The position numbers and the translations under genes were made by a program. Of a DNA stretch of 64,000 bases, positions 1-10,976 are shown piece by piece. The DNA comes from an uncultured Planctomycetia bacterium (GTDB taxonomy: Bacteria; Planctomycetota; Phycisphaerae; Phycisphaerales; SM1A02). How positions within the stretch are numbered: the first letter of the stretch is position 1; the number at the start of each line of letters is the position of its first letter. The notes under the pieces are model-generated. The model was not told the DNA's origin. It ran no database searches and worked only from the letters and a program-made list of their open reading frames with translations. The DNA lies in contig CALMPF010000026.1 in assembly GCA_937871505.1 (NCBI GenBank), positions 1 through 64,000 of the forward strand, in the 5' to 3' direction.

Positions 1-314
1 AAAGGCGCGCCGCGGGGTCGCCGGCGCCCCCGACCGCGCCGCGTCTCCGTGAGCGACGCACCGACTCCGGGCAGGGTCGCGACGGAGCCGGGGATCGCGC
101 CCGTCACGATCGCCGGAGCGTCCATCGAGCCGGCTCGTCCGGGTGGACTGCGCGCGGATCGCGCTGCGGCGATGACTGCGTGAATCTCATCACGAAGCCG
201 GAAGTCTCTGGCCTCCGCGCGGCCGCGCGCATGGAATGAGGCATGCTCCCCGGCGGCATCGCGTCGGCCGACGCCGGCACTCGATGCCGCCGAACCTCTT
301 CGCGGAGGGCGATC
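1..314. other. Left-edge region without a supported gene
   Basis: No convincing gene is seen here. On the minus strand an ATG at 125 opens a frame that stays open to the window edge (about 41 codons, beginning MDAPAIVTGAIPGSVATLPG). It has neither a Shine-Dalgarno sequence nor a TANNNT box, and its far half is Arg-rich. It could be the 5' end of a truncated gene or chance. The last bases carry the ribosome site GGAGGG (304-309) of the gene starting at 315. Confidence 0.4.
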
Positions 315-956
315 ATGCCCATCTCGATTCGAGCGGACGGTTCCGATTCCGATGCGCGGCTCGCCGGCGGCCAGCGCGCGTCGTGGGCGAACTCGGCGGC
401 GCATCATGCGGCGAGCTTTCTCTGGCCCTTCGTGGTGATCTTCGCGGCGGCAACGGTGGCGCTGATGGCGACCTTCTGGCCGCTCGCGGTGGTCACAGGG
501 TTCATCGCGATCTTCGCGGGCACCGGGCTCGTCATCGCCCGCGGACTCGAGGGGGACCGGCGGCACGAGCCCGCGGTCCGCGTGACGGCGCCCGCTTCGC
601 GGCGCGAGCCGAGCGCGCCGGAGCGCCGGGCGATCGCCAACGTCGAGGGCGCCGATGTCGTCGCGCTCGCGGAGGCTCGCGCCGACAGCGGCGAGATCGC
701 GGACGACGCCGCCCCGCTGCTCCCCGGAGGCGAGATCGACGGGCGGATCGTCGCGCGCGAGTCGAAGGCCGTCGCAGGCCTCGCGATCGGGCTCGCGATG
801 CTTGCGCTCCTGCTTGGGTTCGTGCTCTTCGAGTGGCCGATGATCGGACTCGGAGTCGCGATCGTGATGCTCTACGGGGCCATCGTGACGTTCCCGGCGT
901 GGGCGGCGTGGATCGAGGGCGATGTCGAGGAATCCTCGGCGAAGGCGGGCCGATAG
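315..956 (+). CDS. Small four-helix membrane protein of unknown function
   Basis: The product is about 213 residues. Two adjacent hydrophobic segments lie near residues 34-76. A hydrophilic, Ala/Arg/Glu-rich stretch of about 80 residues follows, then two more hydrophobic segments near the C-terminus, giving a 2+2 membrane layout with a probable cytoplasmic loop. An in-frame ATG exists 24 codons upstream, but the ATG at 315 is preceded by GGAGGG at a good distance, and the intervening codons are Arg/Cys-rich and unlike protein. No family is recognised. It stands alone; the next gene starts 280 bp later with its own promoter-like box. Topology is inferred from hydrophobicity only. Confidence 0.7.
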   Translation: MPISIRADGSDSDARLAGGQRASWANSAAHHAASFLWPFVVIFAAATVALMATFWPLAVVTGFIAIFAGTGLVIARGLEGDRRHEPAVRVTAPASRREPSAPERRAIANVEGADVVALAEARADSGEIADDAAPLLPGGEIDGRIVARESKAVAGLAIGLAMLALLLGFVLFEWPMIGLGVAIVMLYGAIVTFPAWAAWIEGDVEESSAKAGR

Positions 957-1237
957 CGGAGCGATCGGGCCTCGGCGAGGACTTGGTCGCAGATTGCTTT
1001 CCGGACGCTTGGGTCGTCCTCGGAGGCGATCTCGCGGGCCTGCCCGCTGCCGACGGTGCCGCCGAGGCAGCGCGATGAGGGGCGGGTCCGCGCGAATCCG
1101 CGGCCGCGAATCTGTCGCGCTGGCGGCGATGCTCCTTGTTCGCGCTCGGCGAGTCGATATGCTGCGCTCGTGCGGAAGCGAGGTGGCCATGTGGGCGCCC
1201 GCGTCCGCCGCCACCTGTGAGCAGAGGTACCGCAACC
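957..1237. promoter_or_regulatory. Leader of the FG-GAP gene with TATGCT box
   Basis: A TATGCT box at 1158-1163 is a candidate -10 element for the gene starting at 1238. It would leave a leader of about 70 nt that ends in an AGAGG ribosome site about ten bases before the GTG. Both strands of the first half of this gap are open, but neither frame has a credible start codon. Confidence 0.35.
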
Positions 1238-2938
<1,701 letters not shown>

Positions 2939-2965
2939 ATCCAGCGCGCTGACCGGCTTCGCGAG

Positions 2966-3017
2966 CAGCCTCGGGCCTGCGCGACGATCTCCGATCGTCC
3001 GCGCAGGCCCGGGGCTG
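2966..3017 (+). terminator. Long hairpin after the FG-GAP gene
   Basis: Arms CGGGCCTGCGCG (2972-2983) and CGCGCAGGCCCG (3000-3011) pair perfectly. An inner ACGAT/ATCGT stem extends the helix, and an outer CAGCC/GGCTG stem extends it beyond one mismatch. It lies about 30 nt after the stop codon at 2938. There is no T-run after it. Confidence 0.6.
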
Positions 3018-3154
3018 CGGTGTTTCGGGCGCCGGAGCGCGATCAGGCCGTCCGCTGTTCCCGCGCCGATCTCCGCGCGACGGTCGCATCGCTATCCTCC
3101 CCCCTCGCCCGCCGCCCGGCGGGCGCCCCATCAAGCCACCTTCGAGCCGCCACC

Positions 3155-4627
3155 ATGTTCGCACCGCAGCTTCCCGCCCAGCAGCTCCTTCAGCACGCCA
3201 CCGAACTTCATCGCCGCGGGCAGTTCCCGGCAGCGGTCGAGGTCTACCGCCAGCTCCTGCGGAGCTTCCCGACCAACCCCGAGATCCTCGACAAGCTCGG
3301 TTCGGCGCTGACGGGGATGGGCCAGGTCGAGGAGGGAAGGCGCCACCTCGAACGGGCGATCCAGCTTGCGCCGACGCAGCCGATCATCCACCACGATCTC
3401 GCGGTGACCTATCGCCGCGAGGGCAAGTTCGCCAAGGCCGAGGAGTGCCTCGATCGGGCGCTCAAGCTGGCTCCGAGACACCCGGTCTACACGGCTGCGA
3501 AGGCCGAGCTCTTCCTCATCCAGGACGACCTCGATCGCGCGATGAAGGTGCTCGAGCCCGTCCGCCGTTCAGCGGCCGAGCACCCCGCGGTGGCGCTGGT
3601 CTTCGCGGCCTACGCCCCCCGGATCGGCGCCGAGCGCGAGGCGGCGGAAGCGATCGGCGTTCTGCTCACGCGGGCCGACCTCGCCCCGGTGATCCGGCTG
3701 CGGCTGCTCTTCGCCCAGTGCTACTGCCTTGACTACGCCGGGAGGTTCGACGACGCGTGGACCGCTGCGAGCGCAGGCAATCTCGCCGTCGCGGCGACGT
3801 GGGACGCAGACGCGCACTCGCGCACGATCGACGCGTCGATCGAGGCGTGGACGCCCGAGGCCGTCCGGCTTTCGCCGTCGTCGAGCGCCGATGGCTCGCG
3901 GATGACCTTCGTCATGGGGCTTCCGCGCTGCGGAACCAGCCTCGTCGCGCGGATGCTCTCGCAGATCCCGGGCGTGGTGAACGCGGGGGAGCCCAACGAG
4001 CTGATCCTCGCGGCCCGCGACCTCCAGGGAGATGCGGCCTCCGGGACGCCGATCTTCACGCGTCCCGCGGCGCTGACCGCGGCCCGGCTCAACGAGCGTG
4101 CGAACGCGTATCTCGAGCAGCTCGGCAAGATCCACCCCGGCGAAGCTCACTACGTCGACCGGATGCCGATGAACTTCCTCAACCTGGGCCTCGTCGCCAA
4201 GCTCTTCCCCGGGGCGAAGTTCATCGTCTGCGGACGCGACCGGCTGGATCTCGGCGTGGCGTGCTACACCCACCTCTTCGCCGCCAACTACCCCTTCATG
4301 TACGAGGCGGAGCGCATCGGCCGCTTCATCCGCGATGCTGAGCGGCTCCAGCGCCACTGGAAGGCGGTCGTGCCCGCGCCGATCCACGAGGTCGCCTTCG
4401 AGGACCTCGTCGCCCGTCCGGAGGCGACGGCCCGGTCGATCGTCGAGTTCGTCGGCAAGCCGTGGGACGAGCGCGTGCTCGAGCCGGCGCGAAAGTGGAT
4501 CGCCACCGTCACCCTGCCGGATGGCTCGATGCGCGACATCGTCCCCGATGGCCGCGTGGGCATCGCCGCAGACTACGAAGCCCACACCGCGCCGCTGCGC
4601 GCCGGGCTGGGCGACGCCCCGGCCTGA
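3155..4627 (+). CDS. TPR-sulfotransferase family protein
   Basis: The product is 490 residues. The N-terminal 150 or so residues are tetratricopeptide repeats (for example AVEVYRQLLRSFPTNPEIL and HHDLAVTYRREGKFAKAEE). The C-terminal half is a sulfotransferase domain: GLPRCGTS at residues 255-262 is the 5'-phosphosulfate (PAPS) binding loop, and CGRDRLDLGVACYTHLF matches the 3'-phosphate region. Family members transfer sulfate from PAPS to tyrosines, sugars or small molecules; the acceptor cannot be told from sequence. No signal peptide is seen. The ATG at 3155 opens the TPR region directly, whereas the frame upstream is Arg/Pro-rich. A TATCCT box lies at 3093-3098, giving a leader of about 55 nt with no clear Shine-Dalgarno sequence. 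Confidence 0.88.
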   Translation: MFAPQLPAQQLLQHATELHRRGQFPAAVEVYRQLLRSFPTNPEILDKLGSALTGMGQVEEGRRHLERAIQLAPTQPIIHHDLAVTYRREGKFAKAEECLDRALKLAPRHPVYTAAKAELFLIQDDLDRAMKVLEPVRRSAAEHPAVALVFAAYAPRIGAEREAAEAIGVLLTRADLAPVIRLRLLFAQCYCLDYAGRFDDAWTAASAGNLAVAATWDADAHSRTIDASIEAWTPEAVRLSPSSSADGSRMTFVMGLPRCGTSLVARMLSQIPGVVNAGEPNELILAARDLQGDAASGTPIFTRPAALTAARLNERANAYLEQLGKIHPGEAHYVDRMPMNFLNLGLVAKLFPGAKFIVCGRDRLDLGVACYTHLFAANYPFMYEAERIGRFIRDAERLQRHWKAVVPAPIHEVAFEDLVARPEATARSIVEFVGKPWDERVLEPARKWIATVTLPDGSMRDIVPDGRVGIAADYEAHTAPLRAGLGDAPA

Positions 4628-4932
4628 TCGGCGCTCGCGGCGGTCCGTCGGGCGGACGCGCTGCTTCGGCTGCTCGAACGCGGAGAGGCAGCGCGGACTG
4701 ATCGACGGGGCGCCGGAGGAGCGGCCAGTCGGGCCGGATTGCGCCGGAGGAGCGGCGCTGCCGGCTGCTCCTGGCAGCCTGTGGCGAAAGTCATCCGGTC
4801 GTGTCGGCTCGGGCTCGAGTCGGCCCGGGACTGGCTTGAGGCCCGGCTTGCCTGAAGCCGGGCTTGCTTCAATTCGGAGCTGCTTCCGCCGGGGCTTGCT
4901 CCAACCCGGGCTTGCTCTAACCCGGGCTTGCT
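4628..4932. other. Convergent intergenic region holding a tandem repeat
   Basis: The gap separates the convergent sulfotransferase and Cys-rich genes. Its right part is a seven-copy 16-bp repeat, annotated separately. Nothing else is recognised. Confidence 0.6.
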
Positions 4933-4940
4933 CTAACCCG
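4830..4940. repeat. 16-bp tandem repeat, seven copies
   Basis: The consensus unit is GCTTGCTCTAACCCGG. Units start at 4830, 4846, 4862, 4878, 4894, 4910 and 4926. The left copies are diverged and the last three are nearly identical. The final copy runs into the 3' end of the minus-strand gene and supplies its stop codon (CTA at 4933-4935 on the plus strand). Confidence 0.9.
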
Positions 4941-5976
4941 TCCAGGCGGACAGCAACAGCCCGAGATCGGCGCCATCGACGACGCCGTTGCCGTCGAGGT
5001 CGCCGAAGCCGGAGGGCGATGGCCCCCAGGCGCTCAGCAGCAAGCCGAGATCCGCGCCGTTGACGGCGAAGTCGCCGTTGAGGTCGCCGACGATGAACGG
5101 ATCGACGCACTGGATCGTCGCTACGTACGTGTTGCCGAAGAAGGGGGCGGGAGTCTCCGGATCGCCGTCGTCGCAGGGCAGCCCCTGATTGACCGGGCGC
5201 TCCTCCGTCGCGGTCGTGACGACGAAGTACCAGAGGCCCGCCTCGAGCTCGATCTCGATCACGCTGGGGAGGCACTCGAACGCCGCGGCCCGGGCCACCG
5301 TCTGCGTCGCCGAGCAGGGGCCGCGCACCACGAGCATCTCGGCGGGAAACTCCGAAGCCAGGGTGGCGATCATGAGCGTCGGCTGCTGAAGCAGCACGGC
5401 ATACCAGTCGGTGTCGCGCGGGGCGCCGGTGTTCGCCGTGCCCTTGATGACGATGTTGCAGGGCACGCCCGTGAACGAGGGCGTGATCATGTTGCAGCCG
5501 TCGTTGAGCCGCTGACCGCACTGCTCGGGCTCGATGAAAGCGCCGACCGGGACCGTGACCTGGCACGGCGTGGTCTGACAGAGCCTGAAGGCCTGATCGG
5601 CGCACCACTGGTCCCAGAGCGCCTGGCAGCAGAAGGAATCGAGTGCGCACGTCCGGTTGCAGCAGATCTCGTCGATGCACGCCGGCGTGAGGTGGGCGTC
5701 GTAGCAGGAGTCCTGCCCCGGGCAGGGGATGTTCGCGCAGTAGATCTCGGCGATGTCGACGCAGTCCTGGTCCCAGGCGACATCGCAGCAGGCCGGATTG
5801 AAGTCGCAGACCGCGCCGCAGCAGGCGATGCCGAAACAGCCGAGCCCGCCATGCGGAACGAGACAGTCGCCGGCGCCCGGGCCGCACTGGGCGAACGCCG
5901 GAGACGAGGCACCGATCGCGGTGGCGATGCAGAGAAGCGCTCTGCGAAGAGAGTCACGACGCAGCGACTGGCTCAT
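4933..5976 (-). CDS. Secreted Cys-rich repeat protein with dockerin-like C-terminus
   Basis: The product is 347 residues with a signal peptide ([19 protein letters not shown]). Two copies of a Cys-rich module follow, each containing CCxxxCxxxxxCC and WDQxC. A middle domain of about 150 residues (around [20 protein letters not shown]) resembles a bacterial pre-peptidase/PPC-like beta domain. Two dockerin-like segments end [12 protein letters not shown] and [13 protein letters not shown]. The even cysteine count suggests disulfides and an extracytoplasmic site. A strong GGAGGTGA ribosome site precedes the ATG. The ATG overlaps the stop of the upstream FG-GAP gene as ATGA, so the two are probably translated together. 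The same Cys module occurs six times in the protein at 11161-12468. Confidence 0.87.
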   Translation of the reverse strand: MSQSLRRDSLRRALLCIATAIGASSPAFAQCGPGAGDCLVPHGGLGCFGIACCGAVCDFNPACCDVAWDQDCVDIAEIYCANIPCPGQDSCYDAHLTPACIDEICCNRTCALDSFCCQALWDQWCADQAFRLCQTTPCQVTVPVGAFIEPEQCGQRLNDGCNMITPSFTGVPCNIVIKGTANTGAPRDTDWYAVLLQQPTLMIATLASEFPAEMLVVRGPCSATQTVARAAAFECLPSVIEIELEAGLWYFVVTTATEERPVNQGLPCDDGDPETPAPFFGNTYVATIQCVDPFIVGDLNGDFAVNGADLGLLLSAWGPSPSGFGDLDGNGVVDGADLGLLLSAWTG

Positions 5977-7424
5977 CGCTCACCTCCCGATCGCGCCGGC
6001 GTCGCGTCCGACTGAGCCGGGGGATCGTCCCCGGGCCTGGCCCGAGGTCTGGTGGCGACCGCGTCGCTCGCGGGCACGGTGCGAGCCGCAGTCCCGAGCG
6101 AGCCGAGCCAGGCACCGAGGTCGGCACCGTCGGTCCGGCCGTCTCGATTGCGGTCGAGCGTCGCGGGGGTGGCGAGCGCCTTCGGCTCGGTGCCTTCGGG
6201 CCACGCGGCCTCGGGCGCACTTGCGATGCCGCCCTGCCCCGTCTGATTGAGCAGGATCCAGATCGCGTTGCCGGGTGCTTCGAGCATGACGAGATCCATG
6301 TCGCCGTCGTTGTCGACGTCCACCGGGATGATCGAGCGGACGAACTGTCCGACCATCACGACCTGCGGCGCATCGAAGGCCAGCGGACCCCCGGGCGGGG
6401 TGAGGTTGCGGAGGATCGCCAGCGGCCCGGGCAACCCATGACCGACGGCGATGTCAAGCTTGCCATCGCCGTCGAGGTCGGCGACCGCGGGAACCCACGA
6501 GATGCCGAGCGGGCTGGCCGGAAAGACCGCCGGAGCGCCGAAGGCCCCGGGCGAGCCCTGCGCGCCGAGGTTGGGGAAGACGCCCACGAGCTGGGTGGTG
6601 AAGCCCATGATCCACGGCGAGATGATGTCGAGGTCGCCGTCGCCGTCCATGTCGCCGATCGCGGAGTTCGTCACCGCCGGCTGCGTCCCCGAGACTGAAG
6701 GCGGCTTGTATCCGATCTCGGGTCGGAAGGTCCCGTCGCCGCGGTTGATCAGGACGCTGACGCGTCCCGAGCCGATCGAGGTGACGACGAGGTCGAGATC
6801 GCCGTCGCCGTCGATGTCCGCGGCGAGGATCTGCTGAGGAAAGACGAGGCCGCCGGTCTCTTCGTTCAGCCGCAGCGACGTCACCAGCTCGAACGAGCCG
6901 GTGCCGTCGTTGATGAGCATGTGCACGCTCGGGCCGTAGTAGTCCAGCGCGGCGATGTCGAGGTCGCCATCCTGATCGAAGTCGCCCAGCGCCAGGCTGC
7001 GGATCTCGCGCCCGACGTAGATCGTCTCCGTGTTCATGAACGTCCCGCTGCCTGCGTTGCGGTTGATCGTCACCCCGGAGGGCGAGGATCGGAGCGCGAA
7101 GACGAGGTCAGGAAGTCCGTCGCCGTCGACATCCCCGATGTCGACCCAGTCGGTCTGCCCGCCGGCGAGAATCGCCGTCGGACTGCCGAAGGTGCCGTCG
7201 CCGGCGCCGTACATCAGGTACACCAGCCCGTTCAGGTCGCGCCCGGGCACGACCAGATCGACGTTCCCGTCGCCGTCGAGGTCGATTGCCGCGGCGTGCG
7301 TGGGAAAGTGCGTCGTCGGAAAGAGCGTCGGCGGCAGAATGGTGAAGTCGAAGGTGCTTGCGGCGGAGAGCGCGGCGGGCGCGGCTGCGGCAAGCAGGGC
7401 CAAGGTCGAAGCGAAGCGCGTCAT
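5973..7424 (-). CDS. Secreted FG-GAP/VCBS propeller protein with degenerate dockerin tail
   Basis: The product is about 483 residues. It starts [20 protein letters not shown], a signal peptide; the frame extends much further upstream but only as Arg/Pro-rich sequence, so the ATG at 7424 is preferred. Seven repeats with cores such as [20 protein letters not shown] and [10 protein letters not shown] fit one seven-bladed propeller. The C-terminal tag is odd: only one recognisable segment ([12 protein letters not shown]) is present, and it is followed by about 38 low-complexity residues, whereas the other tagged proteins end at the motif. Its TGA overlaps the ATG of the Cys-rich gene. No clear ribosome site precedes the start. 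Confidence 0.85.
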   Translation of the reverse strand: MTRFASTLALLAAAAPAALSAASTFDFTILPPTLFPTTHFPTHAAAIDLDGDGNVDLVVPGRDLNGLVYLMYGAGDGTFGSPTAILAGGQTDWVDIGDVDGDGLPDLVFALRSSPSGVTINRNAGSGTFMNTETIYVGREIRSLALGDFDQDGDLDIAALDYYGPSVHMLINDGTGSFELVTSLRLNEETGGLVFPQQILAADIDGDGDLDLVVTSIGSGRVSVLINRGDGTFRPEIGYKPPSVSGTQPAVTNSAIGDMDGDGDLDIISPWIMGFTTQLVGVFPNLGAQGSPGAFGAPAVFPASPLGISWVPAVADLDGDGKLDIAVGHGLPGPLAILRNLTPPGGPLAFDAPQVVMVGQFVRSIIPVDVDNDGDMDLVMLEAPGNAIWILLNQTGQGGIASAPEAAWPEGTEPKALATPATLDRNRDGRTDGADLGAWLGSLGTAARTVPASDAVATRPRARPGDDPPAQSDATPARSGGER

Positions 7425-7747
7425 CGGGGTTCTCGGGGGGCGGCGGCAGGGCGTCCGACGCCGAGGCTCCACGCCGTCGGGAAGAGCGCTCGGCGGCGAA
7501 AGAAGGACGCACGATGCTCCCCGATCGGCGCCTCCGCGGCAAGCCTTCTCCCGAAATTGACCCGCACTTGACGGAGAGGCCGCGACCGGGAACCCCTCGC
7601 GGGGAGGAGTCGGCGTCGCGGAGCGCCGTCGACCTCCGGGCCCGGCGCGCTCGGCGCTGTCGGCGCTCGCAACCGGCGCGAGCGTCCGCGGCCGGAGTTC
7701 GCTCGCCGCGAGGCCGACCTTTCGCGGGCGCCCCGCGGTGACCTCTA

Positions 7748-7926
7748 ACACTCCAGCGCCCCTTGGGTCCGTCGCGAGGCGGTCGGAAGCGGGTGTTCTG
7801 CAAGGAGAAGCGAAGCAGATGGGGCGCCGGTGGCCCCGCTGCGGGCCATCAAGCACCAGCTGCGAGCTTGGACGCAGCAGAACGCCGCTTCCGGACGCCG
7901 CAGCAGGAGACAAGGCGCTGTAGTGC
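7748..7926. repeat. Inverted-repeat (MITE-like) element, copy A
   Basis: This 179-bp segment is about 90% identical to 31483-31667. Its left end (ACACTCCAGCGCCCCTTG) is intact. Its right end (CAAGGCGCTGTAGTGCT) is a decayed inverse of it. Inner arms GGAAGCGG(G)TGTTCTGC and GCAGAACGCCGCTTCC are also complementary, so the element can fold into one long hairpin. There is no open frame of note inside. It abuts the promoter of the gene at 7954 and may supply its -35 region. Confidence 0.85.
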
Positions 7927-7941
7927 TAGTCGACCGCGGTG

Positions 7942-7947
7942 TAACCT
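7942..7947 (+). promoter_or_regulatory. TANNNT box, leaderless start
   Basis: TAACCT is followed by CGCCGC and then the ATG at 7954. There is no Shine-Dalgarno sequence. Transcription should start at or within a base or two of the ATG. Confidence 0.6.
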
Positions 7948-7953
7948 CGCCGC

Positions 7954-9717
7954 ATGACGACGACCGTGCCCAAGCGCATCGATCTCGATCGTGAGCGAGC
8001 CGCCCCGAAGCCGCCGCTGCGGTCGACGGGCTCGCTGCGGCCCGCGGCACGCCCGCTGGCGTTCCTGATGGGAGCCGTGGCGTGCATCTCTCCTGCGGTC
8101 GCGGACATCGGGTCCGCGCTCGAGCTGGTGCCGAGGGACGCCATCGGCGCATTCATCGTGCCGAGCCTGAAGCGGCTCAGCGACGACCTCTCCACATGTC
8201 TCGAGCGGGTCGACCGGGCCGAGGCGCTGCTCGTCGGTCGTCCGATCGATCTTGCGAAGTCGAGGATGGGCATCGGCGGGGGCGTCCGCGATGACGGGGC
8301 GATGCTCGGCGTGCTCCGCCGCGGCGACGGAGCAACGCCGATTGCCACCCTGCTCGTGCCCGTCACCGATGCCGAGGCCTTTCTTGGCGGGAGCTTCGAT
8401 CGCGAGTCGGTGCCAGGTCTCGTTCGCCGGCCCGGCGGTCCCGCCCTGCACGCTGCGACCGTCGTGCGCGGAGACCGCCGCTGGGTCGCCCTGAGCGAGA
8501 GCAAGGCGGGGGTCGACGGCCTTCACGCCGATCCGGCTGCGGCCGCGCACCATCGCGCCCGGCTCGGCTCTGCGGCGGAGCGACTCCTCGTGAACGCGGA
8601 CGTCGTCGCGTGGCTTGATGGCGCAGCGGTCGTCCTTGGGCTCGACCAGGGGATCGAGCAGGGCCGCGCCGCCGTGGCGGGCGGTCCCGCGCTCGCCGCC
8701 GCGGAGCGCGTGCGACGCCTCGCGGAGAGCATCGATGTCGCTGCATTCGCGTGGGACGTCGACGCGCTCGGCCTGCTCGGACGGAGCGTGCTCCGCCTCC
8801 GCCCCGAGAGCGAGCTCGGTCTCGCGCTCGGACGGCCGCGCACCGGCGCCGCCGCGACGAACCTGCTCGGGCGCCTTCCCGACGTCATGCCGTACTTGGC
8901 GGTCGGGATCGACATCGCCGCGTTCGGCGGCATCGACGGGATCACCGCCCTCGCCGCGCTCGTCGGAGTCCCCGCCGAGACCGTCGCGTCCTGGGGCGTT
9001 CCGAAGTCGATGAGGCAGGTGCAGTTCGCGGTCTACCCCAGCCGTCTCGGCGTCGCGGTCGGAGGCGCCCTCAACGATGCGGCGCTGGTCGTCGTCGACG
9101 ACGATCCGGCAGCGAGCAAGGCTGCGCTGCTCTCCCGGATCGAGGGGCTCGCTGGCGAAGCGCCGGGCGTCCGCCGCGACGTGGCCGTCGAGCGCGGGCG
9201 CGCCGTCAAGGATGCAGGCATCGCCGATGCCTTCGAGATCAGGGAGACAGCGCTTCCGGGCGGCGACCCCCAGGCGCTCGCGATCTGGGCGATGTTCAGG
9301 AGCATCCTCTTCGGCTCGCGCGGGCTTCACGGGCTCGCAGGGAACGTCACCGACGCGGTCGTGATGACCTTCAGCCAGCGCCCCGACGTCTGGCGCCGGG
9401 CGATCGAGGCGGCAGGGGGCGCGGGCCGCAACGGCCTCGGCGGGGGCGACGTCGTGGTGGCGATGCGCGAGTACGGGCTCGACGGCGTGGACATCGAGGC
9501 GATCTGCGGCGTCGCCCAGCTCGGTCGGCTCGCGGCGCAGATCGCCGCGACGATCCCGGGCGGCGCGGGGGCGGTGCCCGTCCTCGATGCGGGTTCGGAG
9601 CCGATCTACGCAGCCCTGCGGCTCGAACCGGCGGAGATTCACGGCGCCGTCGTCGTGCCCTCGGGGATCGTCGGCGTCGCCGTCGACTTCGCGAAGCGGA
9701 GCCAGATCGGACGCTGA
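7954..9717 (+). CDS. Exported protein of unknown function
   Basis: The product is 587 residues. A hydrophilic N-terminal stretch of about 35 residues precedes a hydrophobic segment (PLAFLMGAVACISPAVA) that looks like a signal peptide, so the mature part would be outside the cytoplasm. The rest is Ala/Gly-rich, without repeats, transmembrane helices or recognised catalytic motifs; a stretch near the start (SALELVPRDAIGAFIVPS) recalls large uncharacterised exported proteins of planctomycetes. The start is supported by a leaderless-type promoter. It ends 53 bp before aroC, which has its own leaderless-type box, so they need not be an operon. No function is proposed. Confidence 0.75.
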   Translation: MTTTVPKRIDLDRERAAPKPPLRSTGSLRPAARPLAFLMGAVACISPAVADIGSALELVPRDAIGAFIVPSLKRLSDDLSTCLERVDRAEALLVGRPIDLAKSRMGIGGGVRDDGAMLGVLRRGDGATPIATLLVPVTDAEAFLGGSFDRESVPGLVRRPGGPALHAATVVRGDRRWVALSESKAGVDGLHADPAAAAHHRARLGSAAERLLVNADVVAWLDGAAVVLGLDQGIEQGRAAVAGGPALAAAERVRRLAESIDVAAFAWDVDALGLLGRSVLRLRPESELGLALGRPRTGAAATNLLGRLPDVMPYLAVGIDIAAFGGIDGITALAALVGVPAETVASWGVPKSMRQVQFAVYPSRLGVAVGGALNDAALVVVDDDPAASKAALLSRIEGLAGEAPGVRRDVAVERGRAVKDAGIADAFEIRETALPGGDPQALAIWAMFRSILFGSRGLHGLAGNVTDAVVMTFSQRPDVWRRAIEAAGGAGRNGLGGGDVVVAMREYGLDGVDIEAICGVAQLGRLAAQIAATIPGGAGAVPVLDAGSEPIYAALRLEPAEIHGAVVVPSGIVGVAVDFAKRSQIGR

Positions 9718-9756
9718 TCGCGCCGCCTGCCGCGCCGAGGCGCCCCTCCGCGCCGC

Positions 9757-9762
9757 TACCCT
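9757..9762 (+). promoter_or_regulatory. TANNNT box before aroC
   Basis: TACCCT lies eight bases before the aroC ATG (9771). No Shine-Dalgarno sequence is present in GCGAGCGA, so a leaderless mRNA is likely. Confidence 0.55.
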
Positions 9763-9770
9763 GCGAGCGA

Positions 9771-10946
9771 ATGTCGAACCTGCGCTATCTGACCGCGGGA
9801 GAGTCGCACGGGCCGGCGATGCTCGCCCTGGTCGAGGGCCTCCCCGCGGGCGTCGAGGTCGATCGGACGTTCATCGACGAGGAGCTGCGGCGGCGGCAGG
9901 GCGGCTACGGCCGCGGCGGTCGTCAGCGCATCGAGCGGGATTCGGCGATGCTGCTCGCGGGCGTCCGCCGCGGCCGCACCACGGGCGCGCCGGTGGCGAT
10001 CCAGATCGTCAATCGGGACAGCCGGCTGGACGACGACGTCCGGACGCCGGCGGTCCACCGTCCGCGGCCGGGACACGCCGATCTCGCCGGGTCGGTCAAG
10101 TGGCTGACGGACGACTGCCGCGACACGCTCGAGCGCGCCAGCGCCCGCGAGACCGCGGCGCGCGTCGCCGCGGGCGCGCTCGCCCGGCTCGTCCTGCGGC
10201 CCTTCGGGATCGAGGTCTTCGGCTTCGTGCGGTCGGGGCTGGACGCCGTCTCACCTGTCGAGGCGAGTCCGGAGAACTGGCGCGCCCTGCGCGCGGTGCG
10301 CGACGCCAGCGAGGTCTACGTTCCGGACACCGCGACCGACGCGGCGATCGTCGAGCGCATCCATCGGGCGAAGGTGGAGCGCGACACCGTGGGCGGTCTC
10401 GTCGAGGCGCACGTTTTCGGCTGCCCGATCGGCCTGGGAAGCTGCGCAAGCTGGGAGGAGCGGCTCGATGCGAGGCTCGCCGGAGCGGTGATGGGCATCC
10501 AGGCGTTCAAGGCCGTCGAGATCGGTCTGGGACGGGAGTGTGCCTTCCGCCCCGGATCGCAGGTGCACGATCCGATCCACTTCGATGCCTCGCGGCGCGA
10601 CGAGGCCCATCTCGGCTTCGTGCGACCGACGAACAACGCAGGCGGACTGGAGGGAGGCATGACCAACGGAATGCCGGTGGTCGTCCGCGGCGCGATGAAG
10701 CCGATCTCGACCCTCCTCCGCGGCCTGCCCAGCATCGACCTGCGCACCCGCGAGGCCGAGCGCAGCGACTACGAGCGCAGCGACATCAGCGCCATCGCGG
10801 CCGCCAGCGTCGTGCTCGAGAACGTCGTCGCCTTCGAGATCGCGCGGGCGTTCCTCCTCAAGTTCGGAGGGGACACCATGGATGAGGTCCGGGCGGCGGT
10901 CGAGTTCCATCGCAGCGCCGCGCTCAGCCTCGGGCGCGGGGGTTAG
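9771..10946 (+). CDS. aroC: Chorismate synthase
   Basis: This enzyme makes chorismate from 5-enolpyruvylshikimate 3-phosphate, the last step of the shikimate pathway, using reduced FMN in the cytoplasm. The 391-residue length is normal. Family motifs are all present: GESHGP near the N-terminus, RPGHADLAGSVKW, the RASARETAARVA signature, and GGLEGGMTNGMPVVVRGAMK with the FMN/substrate arginines. The frame is open far upstream, but homologous sequence begins exactly at MSNLRYLTAGESHG. It is followed by a 17-bp perfect hairpin. Confidence 0.97.
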   Translation: MSNLRYLTAGESHGPAMLALVEGLPAGVEVDRTFIDEELRRRQGGYGRGGRQRIERDSAMLLAGVRRGRTTGAPVAIQIVNRDSRLDDDVRTPAVHRPRPGHADLAGSVKWLTDDCRDTLERASARETAARVAAGALARLVLRPFGIEVFGFVRSGLDAVSPVEASPENWRALRAVRDASEVYVPDTATDAAIVERIHRAKVERDTVGGLVEAHVFGCPIGLGSCASWEERLDARLAGAVMGIQAFKAVEIGLGRECAFRPGSQVHDPIHFDASRRDEAHLGFVRPTNNAGGLEGGMTNGMPVVVRGAMKPISTLLRGLPSIDLRTREAERSDYERSDISAIAAASVVLENVVAFEIARAFLLKFGGDTMDEVRAAVEFHRSAALSLGRGG

Positions 10947-10976
10947 CGCTGCGGCGCGCCGCGTCGCATCGAAAGA

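Larger units (their letters stand above)
7425..7953. other. Divergent intergenic region with hairpin-type repeat element
   Basis: The left 320 bp upstream of the FG-GAP gene show nothing recognisable. The right part holds copy A of the long inverted-repeat element (7748-7926), followed at once by the promoter of the gene at 7954. Confidence 0.6.

Noticed and set aside
1-125. Minus-strand partial gene running off the left edge
   Set aside because: No start signal, and the distal codons are Arg-rich; left as an open possibility only.
957-1077. Small gene on either strand (minus residues around GSGQAREIASEDDP)
   Set aside because: No start codon in a credible place on either strand and no family similarity recalled.
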